From: Anaerolineae bacterium
GTDB taxonomy: Bacteria > Chloroflexota > Anaerolineae > Promineifilales > Promineifilaceae
Length of the DNA: 64,000 bases
Direction of reading: 5' to 3'
Assembly: GCA_023384415.1 (NCBI GenBank)
Contig: JAHDWJ010000030.1
Span: 1 to 64,000 of the forward strand
The translations under genes were made by a program, and so were the position numbers. Under the pieces are notes generated by a model, which was given only the letters and a program-made list of their open reading frames with translations, searched no databases and was not told the DNA's origin. This document shows positions 51,741 through 59,747 of the stretch, in pieces (within the stretch, counting starts at the first letter, position 1; each line of letters starts with the position of its first letter).

Positions 51741-52382
51741 TTATTTGATTGGCTTTTTGCTAATGGCAATGGTGCAGGTTTTGCCCCCGGCGGCGATACA
51801 TTCAATTTCTTCAATCTGGAACGTTTTGCCATTGCTGACCCAATAAGAAGATTCTTCTAACAGGCCAACGGCCAGATGGCAGCATGGCGTAGTGGTCGTT
51901 CGATTCCAGCAAACAGGACAACGTTCGATAATCCACAAATAATGGGTTTTGTCATCACGTAAACGAACGACCTGATTAGAAAACCGATTAAATGATTCGG
52001 CGAAAATATCGAGTCCGATTTTCAACTTAATGCTAAGCGGTAAGGCCCGCATAGCCAGATCGGCAATCCCAATAACGGGCATAAACTCTTTGAGTAAATA
52101 TTTAAATGTTTCCCGACCAGCCCGCAAAGAAAGGCCGCGGCCGCTTCGAGCACCAAACATTTTTTCTAACGCTTCTTCTAAGTTGCCAAAATCAGTAAAA
52201 GAAAAGCCTAATTGCAGGTTGTTGGGAGGGTAATTATTGACCAGATGATTCAGCTGCGCTAAATTGAGAACCGCATTGACTCCATGCGAGCCAATAATAT
52301 CTTCCAGAGCGGTCAAAACGATGCGGCCGCCGCGATTGGGGTAAAAATATTCCTTCTGTGGGCCATCTGATTGTTGCATCAC
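51741..52382 (-). CDS. V4R (4-vinyl reductase) domain protein
   Basis: V4R is a small-molecule-binding domain found in BchJ and in transcription factors sensing hydrocarbons. The last 65 residues carry its conserved pattern: RCPVCWNR, PCCHLAVGLLEESSYW, and the C-terminal IECIAAGGKTCTIAI, with four cysteines that could bind metal. The N-terminal 145 residues are helical. The ATG overlaps the stop of hydrolase B (ATGA), and the beta-helix gene follows after 9 nt. Confidence 0.83.
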   Translation of the reverse strand: MMQQSDGPQKEYFYPNRGGRIVLTALEDIIGSHGVNAVLNLAQLNHLVNNYPPNNLQLGFSFTDFGNLEEALEKMFGARSGRGLSLRAGRETFKYLLKEFMPVIGIADLAMRALPLSIKLKIGLDIFAESFNRFSNQVVRLRDDKTHYLWIIERCPVCWNRTTTTPCCHLAVGLLEESSYWVSNGKTFQIEEIECIAAGGKTCTIAISKKPIK

Positions 52383-53215
52383 GGGCTGCCTGTAGCACTA
52401 TTCGTTACTTCATGAGCTTCATGGTGATTTTCATTCAGAAAATTATCTATCGTCTGCAAAAACTCTTGCGGTTCATCTGTCATAGGAAAATGGCGAGAGT
52501 GATACATCATTTTTATCGTTGCCATTTTCGTGCCATTGGTCAAAATTTTCGCGTTTCTAGGTGAAACGATATTATCCTTTACGCCATAAATGCCCAACAC
52601 CGGTACCGAAAGCGATTTGAGCTGTTCCCGCAAATCTGTTTGGCGCAAATCATTAATGCTGCGAAAAAAAGAATCCACACTGGCCCGTTTAACATCCCGA
52701 AAAATCATATTTCGCACCCGCTCAGAATCCCCCTGCAAGAGTAACCACATGACCGTGCTACGCAAAATAGGATAACGCCATACCAGTTCTGCTATCCACC
52801 CCTGGCCGGCCAATTTCAGAAACAAATTAAGCGAAGACCCCTGAATCGGTGAGCCAACAATAGCAAATTTGCGGATCCGCTCCGGGTACATGAGCGCCAA
52901 CTGCATGGCAACTGTGCCGCCCATAGAATGTCCAAAAACCGGTGCCGACTGAATGCCTAGTGCCTCCATAAACTCGTACACCATTTGCACATAGCTATTC
53001 ACTTGAAAAGCGGTGTTAGTGGTTTGTTTGGCAGAATCCCCAAAGCCCCAAAAATCCAGGGCATAAACGCGATAAGTCCCCCGGTTGGCCAGGGCAATCA
53101 TACAGTCACGCCATACATCCCAGGAATTGATCCAGCCATGCAAAAGAATGACGGGGCGGCCCCGACCAATGGATTCATAATGTAAAATGCCGTGATCGGT
53201 AACAATCGAACTCAC
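52379..53215 (-). CDS. alpha/beta hydrolase B
   Basis: The 278-residue protein has HGWINSWDVWRDCM, LDFWGFGDSA, the elbow FGHSMGGTVAMQLAL and a C-terminal catalytic His in HSRHFPMTDEP. It is paralogous to hydrolase A. It starts with GTG and has GAGGG as ribosome-binding site. It is the first gene of the operon hydrolase-V4R-beta-helix and overlaps V4R by 4 nt. The close coupling suggests it makes or modifies the V4R ligand, which is inference. Confidence 0.88.
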   Translation of the reverse strand: MSSIVTDHGILHYESIGRGRPVILLHGWINSWDVWRDCMIALANRGTYRVYALDFWGFGDSAKQTTNTAFQVNSYVQMVYEFMEALGIQSAPVFGHSMGGTVAMQLALMYPERIRKFAIVGSPIQGSSLNLFLKLAGQGWIAELVWRYPILRSTVMWLLLQGDSERVRNMIFRDVKRASVDSFFRSINDLRQTDLREQLKSLSVPVLGIYGVKDNIVSPRNAKILTNGTKMATIKMMYHSRHFPMTDEPQEFLQTIDNFLNENHHEAHEVTNSATGSP

Positions 53216-53576
53216 ACTGCCCTCACCATACTACACCCAAGTCTGGTTCACTCTATATAGGCCTGATAGTTGTATAACTTGTAGGCTCAAATGGGTTCAA
53301 TCTCTCTGGTTGAACGAAACCTGACCAGTTATTTGGCGGCCATTTCTTAGAATTGGATAATGAATGTATACGCTACCTCAATCATCATACTTAGCGAATA
53401 TTTCATTATCACTTAATGAAACCATTCTACTTAAGTGTAGGATGTTAGTTCAAGGTAAACTGGCAAGTCACGCTACCCACCGCACCTTTAACCGGCAATG
53501 GTAGCATAGTTGTCTAGCGATGGTGTAAAAAGCCGGTGAAGGTCGGATGAATAGCCCGTGAACGGCACAGTGGGGG
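53216..53576. other. intergenic region upstream of the hydrolase-V4R operon
   Basis: The stretch holds the TTAGCGAATATTT 13-mer at 53391-53403, which is identical to half of the operator at 6739. No gene is seen. The sequence between is AT-rich. Confidence 0.4.
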
Positions 53577-54125
53577 TTATCTGGCCGACTTACCTTTGTC
53601 ATCTATCTCTTCCAAAATAGAGTACAGTAGTTCCAGAAGGACATTTTTCACACTTTCCCTGTCTGTCGCCACACAGGGCAATACTTTGACACTGGCGTCA
53701 AGCCGTAAAATAATGCGTAAATCTTCTGGTTCCCAGGCATCATCATGGTCTTGTTTGTTGGCAGCGACGACAAAGGGGGTGGGGGCGAAGCTCTCAAAGG
53801 TTTCCAAGATGCGTTTGGCTTCGCGGAAAGTTTCGGGCTTGGTACTATCTACCAAAACGATGAAACCTAGCATACCTTCGGAAAGAATTTCCCACATGAA
53901 ATCGAACCGACGCTGACCGGGAGTACCAAAAAGATACAACACCAGGCCATCTTCAGCGGTGATCCGCCCAAAATCCATGGCCACCGTTGTAGATTCTTTA
54001 ATTTGCTCGGCACTGCTCGTGATTTTTCTTTCCGTTGATACAACGGGTATTTCGCTGACGGAACCGATAAAGGCGGTTTTACCTGCCGCAAAGGGGCCGG
54101 TGACGACCATTTTTACTGCTTGCAT
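53577..54125 (-). CDS. Ras-like small GTPase (bacterial Gtr/MglA-type)
   Basis: The 182-residue GTPase has a P-loop GPFAAGKTAF (residues 10-19), switch region TTVAMDFG, the G3 motif LFGTPGQRRF and G4 ANKQDHDD. The G5 region is weak. Bacterial GTPases of this group often work with Roadblock or PATAN proteins, and a PATAN/DUF4388 gene lies immediately upstream (gap 151 nt). The role may be in polarity or signalling. Confidence 0.9.
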   Translation of the reverse strand: MQAVKMVVTGPFAAGKTAFIGSVSEIPVVSTERKITSSAEQIKESTTVAMDFGRITAEDGLVLYLFGTPGQRRFDFMWEILSEGMLGFIVLVDSTKPETFREAKRILETFESFAPTPFVVAANKQDHDDAWEPEDLRIILRLDASVKVLPCVATDRESVKNVLLELLYSILEEIDDKGKSAR

Positions 54126-54276
54126 AGGCCCTTGACTCTGGAATAAGGTGATAAATCAGTCGGATAAAAGTAAATATCTAATCAGTTTCTCTAGGGATTG
54201 AACCCAATTTCATAGGAAGGTAGGCCAATCCATAGCTAATGCCTGAATAGTTAAGGGAAAGATAGGGCATGTTGGC

Positions 54277-55116
54277 CTATAACCCCTTGATACGGGTGAT
54301 GAGGCGGCTGACGATAGACCGTTTCTCTTCGGGGGATTGGTCTGGTGTTTCAATAGGAACTCCCCGGCGCGTCGTTTGTGTAGGTGGCAGCACTTGTTTG
54401 GGTTTCTTTACCATGACTGGCTCAACGATGCCAGCTTGAATCAACCCATAGACAATGCGCCTGACTTCAAAATCGTTGAGATTGTTACCCTGAGCGATCT
54501 GACGGATGCTGTTCCGAGGATTGATGAAGGAAATGACTCGCCATTCTTCAACTGTCAGGTTGATGTTACGCAGTCGGGCGGTTGGCTTGTCTGTAAATTT
54601 TAGGGCAATGTCCAGGTCTGGAATTTCTTCTTGTAGCCGCTCCCATTCTTTGAGGCGGCGGCTGCCTTCCATGATCACCCCTTCTAAATCAATGGGAATG
54701 GTGATGCGTTCTGGTGGGGGCAGCTTGTTGGCCTCAAACTGAAAGGTGCCATCAGCCCAAGTGAACAGCTTGTATACTACGTCTAACACGTATTGCCGTA
54801 CACTCTGGATGATATCTCCCTGAGTGACGTAGTTGGCCTGGATGAGCATGTGGCCCAACTGCTTGTCACTTTTGTCTGCCGCTCGTGATTGGATAGCTGC
54901 GCTTTGCTCAACGGTGAGTTTGCCCGCGTGTTGCAAAATTTGGGAGAGGCTGCCTTCCTGGTTGCCGACGGTTGCATGAATGAGTTTCCCTTCACGGAAG
55001 GACATCCGGGCTGGCTCGGCGCCATGAATAGTAAGTACCCCTGTTTTGCGGGCCAGGGCAATGAGATTGAGGAGTTGGGTTGTGGAGAAGTCGCGCAGGT
55101 TGCCTTTTAGGGCCAT
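54277..55116 (-). CDS. DUF4388 (PATAN) domain protein
   Basis: The 279-residue protein starts with a DUF4388/PATAN domain: LKGNLRDFSTTQLLNLIALA, RKTGVLTIHG and FREGKLIHATVGN. The middle part has a helical domain (about 100-160) and a winged-helix-like region follows (VEEWRVISFINPRNSIRQIA). PATAN domains are known from cyanobacterial and myxobacterial signalling and act near small GTPases. The protein lies just upstream of the GTPase gene, in the same direction. Confidence 0.88.
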   Translation of the reverse strand: MALKGNLRDFSTTQLLNLIALARKTGVLTIHGAEPARMSFREGKLIHATVGNQEGSLSQILQHAGKLTVEQSAAIQSRAADKSDKQLGHMLIQANYVTQGDIIQSVRQYVLDVVYKLFTWADGTFQFEANKLPPPERITIPIDLEGVIMEGSRRLKEWERLQEEIPDLDIALKFTDKPTARLRNINLTVEEWRVISFINPRNSIRQIAQGNNLNDFEVRRIVYGLIQAGIVEPVMVKKPKQVLPPTQTTRRGVPIETPDQSPEEKRSIVSRLITRIKGL

Positions 55117-55320
55117 AGGTTTATTTCCTGCTATGAATGTGACGCGTGGCTGAGGATGGATGATGAATTACGCTCCGACCATAAGGGATTATCCATCCTT
55201 CATCGTCTGCCTTTTGTCGTTTCATTGTAAAGTTAATTTTAACATGCTGAATATGGCATTAAACGCGAGGCATTATAGCCCCTGGTAGGGGTATCGTCAA
55301 CAGGCTATTGGAACTATTCG

Positions 55321-57741
55321 TTATGGGGTTCGCGGCCGCGTTCGTCGCCAGGTTATGAGAAGCCCCAATCCGACCGTGCCCCCTAACAGCCATATCCAGG
55401 GAAAGGAAGTCGCGGCCGCAGCTTCATCTATTTCTGGTTCAGCCCCCCAATTCAAGATAACCAGGGGTAAATCATGATCCGTTGCCTGGTAGGGCAGACC
55501 GGTCACGCTGACATCCCCACCTAAAATATCTGGATAGTCAGCATTTACATGGAGAATGGTGGCCTGGGCCAGATGTTCGGCCAGGGCGGGGGAGAGGAAA
55601 ATGCCGTCAATCAGTTGGGATGCCCCACTGAAGACAAAGCTGTACCGTTCCCCTTCTGGCACGGTGGCCAGGGCGTTGCTAAACCCCGTTTCGGCCAATT
55701 TTTGCAGGGGCGGGCTGAGGAAATAATCATTGAAATCTCCCATAATAACAATATGGGCCTGACCATTGCTCAGGAATTCTTGGCCCAGTTGGTTAACATA
55801 GGCAGCCTGGGCCAATCGTTCCTTTTCGGTTTCAGCTTCTCCACCTCGTTTGGATTTGAAATGGTTGACCAGGACGGTAACGGGCTGCTCTTGAATGAGG
55901 AGATTGACCTGGAGCGGCGGCCGCGAAAATAATGGTTGTTCCCCTCCCAGGCAGGTTATAGATGAGTCACTGATGCCCGTTGGCACGGAGGAGCAGGTTT
56001 GCCGCAGCTGCACCGCCTGGACTTGAACGATACGTGGATCTGTTAGTAAAGCCAGATCAATACCCCGTACATCCGGGCTTTCCCGGTGGCTGACGGCGTA
56101 GGTGAAGCCGCACGTTTGGGCCACTTCATTGGCCAGGTCGAGCAGCAGGTTGGCCTTTTCAATTTCCTGGATGCCGATGACGGTGGGGCAGCCCAGGGTG
56201 GTGTGAATAGCATAGGCCAGTTTACTCTGCTTGAGGCGGATTTCGATAGGCAGCGGCTTGGGTTCGGCGTCATCGCCGGTGTCGTCCAGATTGTCAAAAT
56301 GGTTTTCGACATTGAAGCTGGCGAAGCTAATTTGGTGTGACTGTAAGGGTGGGGCCACCGGGGCGGGTTGGGCTGGGGCGCGGGTAAGGGTGAGTGCGGC
56401 CGCGTCCTGCTGCACAATCTTGAACTGATCAAAATGATAAATGAGGGGGCCAACCAACCCTGCCACCTGGTCTCCTGTTTTGACCTGGGGAAAGCCAGTA
56501 CAGTTGGTATCATTGGTATGTAAGACAGGGATGATCTGGCCAATGGGATCGCTGATCTGGTGACGGATGACACGGGTCAGGCCACTGTCTAGCCGTACAA
56601 CGGCGAAGCTGCATACCTGAATGGTGGGGCCAACGACCCGGCTAGTGGGCAGGCTAACGCGCATCGCTTCATACGGTTCGTAATACACGGCCGCGGCCGC
56701 ATTGTCTGCTGGGGGGTTTACCTCAATCGCTATTGGTAAAGGATTTCCCTGGCTTTCTACCATTATTTCTAGCCCATCATCATCCAATTCAGTGAAGCCA
56801 AAAAATTCTGTTACCAGCCCAGTGATTAAAACATGATCGCCGATTTGGGTGCGAGGTGACTGCCGCCCTAAAAACAAAGCGATCCCATCTGAGGTAGCCG
56901 GATCACCATCTTCACTGCCGGGGATGTCTTGGACAAACAGGGTGTAATAGGTTTGGCCGCTACTGTTGCGGTCGCGGTAAACGCCCGTCACTACAGCCCG
57001 GAAAGTGACGATTTCATTCACCCGTGCGGCTACCGGCCCATTGCCCTGTATCTGGCCGATGGCGAGCAGGTTGCGTGTTTCTTCGGGGGTGGTGCATACA
57101 CCGTCAAATTGGAGTATGCCAGGGGTGGGGACACGCTGGGGCTGCCAATCGGCAGCGGTATTGGTATCGCAATTGGCCGGCACACGTTCGATGCTCTGCC
57201 CGGTAAACACACCAAGCACGGCTGGCTCAAACAAGGTAGTTTTATTACCATAATTGACCCCATCATTGATCACATTGGCCTGATTTAACAATACAACTTC
57301 ATCTCCCCCATTGGCCAGGGCAAGAGAGCCGGTAGCCCACAACCGGTAAGGACGCATATCAGGGACATCGGGGTTGGTGTCCCGTATTTCATAATCGGGG
57401 TTGTGACTGAACAGGGCATGAAAACCCCTGGCTGTCTGGGCAATGACAATGGCCTGACCTGGAGCGATGGTGGACCCTTCGGGAAAGCGGACCATCCCTT
57501 CATTGCCACCACTGCTGGTGGCATCCCCTATTTTGATGTCGCTCAGGTCCAAAATTTGTAAGCCGATGTTGGCAATTTCGATCCATTCTTCGTCTTCATC
57601 CCGGCCTGGGGTGTCGTAATAAACTTCAGTGATGAGGAGAGGGAGAGGGGGTGGGGGTTGGGAAGCGGCCGCGTTCATATCCACACCGGCCCAGAGCAGA
57701 AAACATAAGCCTAAAAACTGGATTGCATATCGTTTTACCAT
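55321..57741 (-). CDS. LTD/OB-fold/endonuclease surface protein
   Basis: The protein of 806 residues has a signal peptide (1-26), a lamin-tail domain (about 35-160, LLITEVYYDTPGRDEDEEWI), an OB-like region (about 225-340) and an endonuclease/exonuclease/phosphatase domain (about 465-775). Key motifs are ASFNVENHFDN, GIQEIEKANL, VNHFKSKRGG, MGDFNDYFLSP and TDHDLPLV. A C-terminal membrane helix (WIWLLGGTVGLGLLITW) and a basic tail end the protein. It resembles the ExeM/NucH extracellular nuclease family and may degrade extracellular DNA. It is probably cell-anchored. Confidence 0.92.
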   Translation of the reverse strand: MVKRYAIQFLGLCFLLWAGVDMNAAASQPPPPLPLLITEVYYDTPGRDEDEEWIEIANIGLQILDLSDIKIGDATSSGGNEGMVRFPEGSTIAPGQAIVIAQTARGFHALFSHNPDYEIRDTNPDVPDMRPYRLWATGSLALANGGDEVVLLNQANVINDGVNYGNKTTLFEPAVLGVFTGQSIERVPANCDTNTAADWQPQRVPTPGILQFDGVCTTPEETRNLLAIGQIQGNGPVAARVNEIVTFRAVVTGVYRDRNSSGQTYYTLFVQDIPGSEDGDPATSDGIALFLGRQSPRTQIGDHVLITGLVTEFFGFTELDDDGLEIMVESQGNPLPIAIEVNPPADNAAAAVYYEPYEAMRVSLPTSRVVGPTIQVCSFAVVRLDSGLTRVIRHQISDPIGQIIPVLHTNDTNCTGFPQVKTGDQVAGLVGPLIYHFDQFKIVQQDAAALTLTRAPAQPAPVAPPLQSHQISFASFNVENHFDNLDDTGDDAEPKPLPIEIRLKQSKLAYAIHTTLGCPTVIGIQEIEKANLLLDLANEVAQTCGFTYAVSHRESPDVRGIDLALLTDPRIVQVQAVQLRQTCSSVPTGISDSSITCLGGEQPLFSRPPLQVNLLIQEQPVTVLVNHFKSKRGGEAETEKERLAQAAYVNQLGQEFLSNGQAHIVIMGDFNDYFLSPPLQKLAETGFSNALATVPEGERYSFVFSGASQLIDGIFLSPALAEHLAQATILHVNADYPDILGGDVSVTGLPYQATDHDLPLVILNWGAEPEIDEAAAATSFPWIWLLGGTVGLGLLITWRRTRPRTP

Positions 57742-58191
57742 AGCCGGAACTCCTCTGAAAAATAGCCCCAGATAAAAGAAATAGGGATTTAGAAAGGAAC
57801 AGGCATGTAGAGGCGTATTGCTATACCCATCGTGGTCATAAAGTGATATTCCAGTTGGAGAGTAGAGACTAGAGACTGGGGACTGGTTAATCTCGAGTCT
57901 CCAGTCTCACTGAAAATGTCAGTTTATGACCGTTGGCAGTATATACTGGCAGCAGGCATAATTTGCGGGTTTTTCGCCCTGTCGCCCCCTCGCGTTGTCG
58001 CCGCGTCAGGTATAACGCCCTACGGCAAATCCTGTAGGACCAAATTTTTTTCTGACCAAAACAAAGGTTATAATTAGTCGGGAAGATAACATGAATTTGT
58101 CTTTCATTCAATCAACATTTTATTATGTATATTCTCTTACGAATAGCCGCATTTTTGTAGCTCTTGGCAATGTGAAACAGGCGTTTACACT
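57742..58191. other. intergenic region with an inverted repeat
   Basis: The inverted repeat GAGACTGGGGACT (57872-57884) and AGTCTCCAGTCTC (57896-57908) lies in this divergent region. A TATAAT occurs at 58069-58074 but has no good -35. No gene is seen. Confidence 0.5.
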
Positions 58192-58464
58192 ATGAACCAG
58201 GATGAACCTCGTTTTACCTATCAGGAAGTGATCCATCCCCCGTACCAGGTGGGAGAATGGACGGTGACGCCAGTAGTTCGTGCGGCCGCGATCCGGCTGC
58301 CCTTTGGGGGTCTGGTATGGAACCGGCCTACGGCTGTGATCATGCGGCAAGGGGATAACACCATCCACCTGGCCATCCCTGATGTCACCCGCTATGCTCA
58401 AATCGGGGCCATGGCGGCGGGGGCCGGGTTAGCCCTACTTTTTTGGTGGTTGGTTAAGAGGTGA
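58192..58464 (+). CDS. small membrane-anchored protein next to GerW-like gene
   Basis: The 90-residue protein has a hydrophilic N-terminal 65 residues and a C-terminal membrane helix (AQIGAMAAGAGLALLFWWLVKR). It does not match a family I know. It is preceded by TACACT and lacks a Shine-Dalgarno. The GerW-like gene begins 78 nt further on in the same direction, so they are probably co-expressed. Confidence 0.62.
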   Translation: MNQDEPRFTYQEVIHPPYQVGEWTVTPVVRAAAIRLPFGGLVWNRPTAVIMRQGDNTIHLAIPDVTRYAQIGAMAAGAGLALLFWWLVKR

Positions 58465-58542
58465 CTTGCAGAGTTGCAGGCAACGATTTTGCTTTGCCGC
58501 TTTGCGCCTTTGTTCACTTTGCCCCGCTTTAGGAGAAACATC

Positions 58543-58968
58543 ATGTCAGAACAATTAGGTACAATTTTTGCGACTTCGGTGCAAAACCAGAGTGAAGCCA
58601 ACGCGCTGTTGGAAAAATTGGTGGCCACGGCACGACCGGAAGCGGTGTACAGCCTGCCGGTGACCCAAGGGGAGTTTACGGTGATTACAGCTTCGGAACT
58701 GTACACCAGCCTGGGGTTTGGCTTTGGTCACGGCGGGGGTGGGGGCACGGCCCCGGCTGAGTCTGAAACGGCCGGGCAGGAAGGATATGGTGGGGGTGGC
58801 GGCGGCGGTGGGGGTGGGGTCGCGGCCGCACGCCCCGTTGCCGCTATCATCATTACCCCTAAACGAGTCCAGGTAGAGCCAATTGTGGATGTAACCAAAA
58901 TTTCCCTGGCCTTCTTTACCACCTTTGGGGCCATGCTGCTCATGCTTCGTAATATGAAGAAAAAGTAA
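58543..58968 (+). CDS. GerW-family-like membrane protein
   Basis: The 141-residue protein resembles the GerW/YtfJ family: ASELYTSLGFGFGHGGGGG, a Gly-rich stretch, then PVAAIIITPKRVQVEPIVD, and a C-terminal membrane helix (LAFFTTFGAMLLMLRNMKKK). GerW was named for spore germination, but members occur in non-sporulating bacteria. The ATG at 58543 has AGGAG 6 nt upstream, so the longer frame is not used. The final codons lie inside a family B repeat (TAA at its start). Confidence 0.75.
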   Translation: MSEQLGTIFATSVQNQSEANALLEKLVATARPEAVYSLPVTQGEFTVITASELYTSLGFGFGHGGGGGTAPAESETAGQEGYGGGGGGGGGGVAAARPVAAIIITPKRVQVEPIVDVTKISLAFFTTFGAMLLMLRNMKKK

Positions 58969-59054
58969 CATCTCCGTAAAACAGGCACCCTTTGGAAGGT
59001 TTGACCCAAGAGCTTGCCCATTACAGAAACCATCCGAAGGTTCGCCCAACTTTC
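58966..59054 (+). repeat. repeat family B, copy 2
   Basis: The element starts with the TAA stop codon of the GerW-like gene, TAACATCTCCGTAAAAC, and contains CCTTTGGAAGGTTTG, CCAAGAGCTTG and ATCCGAAGGTTC. It matches copy 1 at 25924-26010 over its whole length with scattered changes. Confidence 0.85.
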
Positions 59055-59084
59055 TGACATTCTTTCCCTGCGTGGCTCTCTCCC

Positions 59085-59528
59085 ATGTTCACCGTGCGGC
59101 CGGCCCAGGCCCCAGACCAGATCGCCATCAGGCAGCTCATCCGAGCCAGCCGGCTAAACCCGATGGGTCTCAATTGGGCCAATTTCCTGGTAGCTGAATC
59201 TGATGAGGGGCTGTTTATTGGTTGTGGGCAGATCAAAACCCACCAGGATGGGACACGGGAGTTAGCTTCTATTGCGGTAATACCAGCCTGGCGCGGCCGT
59301 CATGTTGCCGCCACCCTTATCCACGAACTATTGCGCCAATCCCCCCGCCCTCTTTACCTGATGTGCGGCTCTCGCCTCATCCCGTTTTATCAAAAATTCG
59401 GCTTTCAAGAACTCACCCCCCCAACCCCCATCCCCAAGCCGTTTCGCTTCTTTCGTCGCCTGGTCACATTGATTAGCCGCTTCAGCCCTGGCAGTGATTA
59501 TCTGGCAGTTATGAGGGCTGAGGACTGA
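59085..59528 (+). CDS. GNAT family acetyltransferase
   Basis: The 147-residue protein is a complete GNAT domain, starting FTVRPAQAPDQIAIRQLI, with the central strand ELASIAVIPAWRGRHVAATLI (acetyl-CoA loop) and PFYQKFGFQEL near the C-terminus. The substrate is unknown. The ATG lacks a clear ribosome-binding site. Confidence 0.88.
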   Translation: MFTVRPAQAPDQIAIRQLIRASRLNPMGLNWANFLVAESDEGLFIGCGQIKTHQDGTRELASIAVIPAWRGRHVAATLIHELLRQSPRPLYLMCGSRLIPFYQKFGFQELTPPTPIPKPFRFFRRLVTLISRFSPGSDYLAVMRAED

Positions 59529-59665
59529 GTGATTCGCTGCTCGCAAACTCGCTCACTCACATACTTACTAAACCATCGTCCAGGTGTTGTTAATTCAATT
59601 CTGATATACAGGCGAAGGAATTCCTTTATACTCTCTGCCTATGACTAGTTTACCAATGAGTGATC

Positions 59666-59694
59666 TTGTGTTCCGGTTAAACCTTTGTCATAAT
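59666..59694 (+). promoter_or_regulatory. candidate promoter of lon
   Basis: TTGTGT at 59666-59671 and CATAAT at 59689-59694 are 17 nt apart, with about 50 nt of leader before the ATG. I see no CIRCE or other heat-shock operator. Confidence 0.5.
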
Positions 59695-59747
59695 CTTATT
59701 AACTGTGATAAATCGCCCCAAAACATAGCTAAAACGGGAGTAAACGC

